Positions 63,866 to 64,000 of a stretch of 64,000 nucleotides of DNA are shown here, in pieces (within the stretch, counting starts at the first letter, position 1; each line of letters opens with the position of its first letter). Position numbers and translations under genes: made by a program. Origin of the DNA: Rodentibacter sp. Ppn85 (lineage in GTDB: Bacteria > Pseudomonadota > Gammaproteobacteria > Enterobacterales > Pasteurellaceae); contig NZ_MLHS01000002.1 of the NCBI RefSeq assembly GCF_001999335.1, forward strand, positions 26,764 through 90,763, in the 5' to 3' direction. The notes under the pieces are model-generated. The model ran no database searches and was not told where the DNA came from. It saw nothing but the letters and a program-made list of their open reading frames with translations.

Positions 63866-63884
63866 TTATTTTAAATTAGTATCG

Positions 63885-63960
63885 GGTTTCGCCGATGGCG
63901 ACCTACTTTCTTTTACTCGTGTAAAAGAAAGTAGGCAAAGAAAACACGCCCCAGTTAAAT
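63885..63960. repeat. Long hairpin repeat upstream of leuB
   Basis: CCTACTTTCTTTTAC (63902-63916) and GTAAAAGAAAGTAGG (63921-63935) form a perfect 15-bp stem with a TCGT loop. The surrounding words (GCCGATGGCGA before, CAAAGAAAACACGCCCCAG after) look like conserved repeat flanks. I recall similar palindromes scattered in genomes of this family; only this copy is in the window. An open frame through it ending in KESRQRKHAP-like sequence is an artefact. Confidence 0.65.
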
Positions 63961-64000
63961 CGCTAATCTTTGCTTTATTGCCATTTTCTTAACGCTAAAT

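Overview
The window is a stretch of chromosome from a Pasteurellaceae bacterium of the Haemophilus/Aggregatibacter type. The 9-base DNA uptake signal AAGTGCGGT (or its complement) recurs roughly fifty times by eye, singly or as inverted pairs that form terminator hairpins. The genes are dense, moderately AT-rich, and match the Haemophilus gene repertoire (pilABCD, nrfABCD, narQ, radC, slmA, HI_0933-like and HI_0552-like genes). I cannot fix the species.

Layout. 1-1350: end of a YeiH-type membrane protein and a decayed IS200-like element. 1359-8230: rhlB, a small GNAT protein, yacG, coaE and the type IV pilus operon pilABCD (minus), with ampD divergent across a competence-type CRP-S site. 8231-8737: a gap with a DnaA-box cluster. 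8738-12298: rppH, yfcA-like, lgt, thyA, tadA. 12357-18676: yjbR-like, ung, grcA, and lepA-lepB-rnc-era. 18780-27426: HI_0933-like flavoprotein and the formate-dependent nitrite reductase cluster (nrfA, nrfB, nrfC, nrfD, nrfE, a DsbE-like thioredoxin and a fused NrfF/NrfG protein), with NarP-like and FNR-like sites upstream of nrfA. 28021-33680: mutM, rpmG, rpmB, radC (second CRP-S-like site), coaBC, dut, slmA, yheU, crp. 33681-34140: a candidate pseudoknotted structured RNA followed by an IS605-like end hairpin. 34141-41269: narQ, murB, a small DUF protein, rpoH, plsY, folB, the rpsF-priB-rpsR-rplI operon and infA. 41486-46164: rsmA, apaH, HI_0552-like, ndh, folD. 46339-46845: three tRNAs (Pro, Arg, Ser). 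46953-52016: SulP transporter, rph, pyrE, djlA, dusC. 52022-53158: a small accessory cassette (lipoprotein and frameshifted XRE regulator) bounded by uptake-signal hairpins. 53164-57342: dapF, lexA, plsB. 57480-58190: second decayed IS200 element. 58203-63838: sodC, a sulfatase-fold membrane protein, leuD, leuC, leuB; then a long perfect hairpin repeat at the window's end.

How it fits together. Anaerobic respiration is prominent: NarQ, the Nrf system and its haem-assembly proteins, GrcA and Ndh. Competence is represented by the pilus operon, radC, CRP and the uptake signals. The rest is mostly translation, replication, envelope and cofactor housekeeping. The most unusual element is the structured RNA between crp and narQ. 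Its nested helices, GNRA loops, long-range pseudoknot and nearby IS605-type hairpin suggest a stand-alone omega-RNA/HEARO-like transposon RNA without its nuclease gene. This identification is an inference and needs a covariance-model search.
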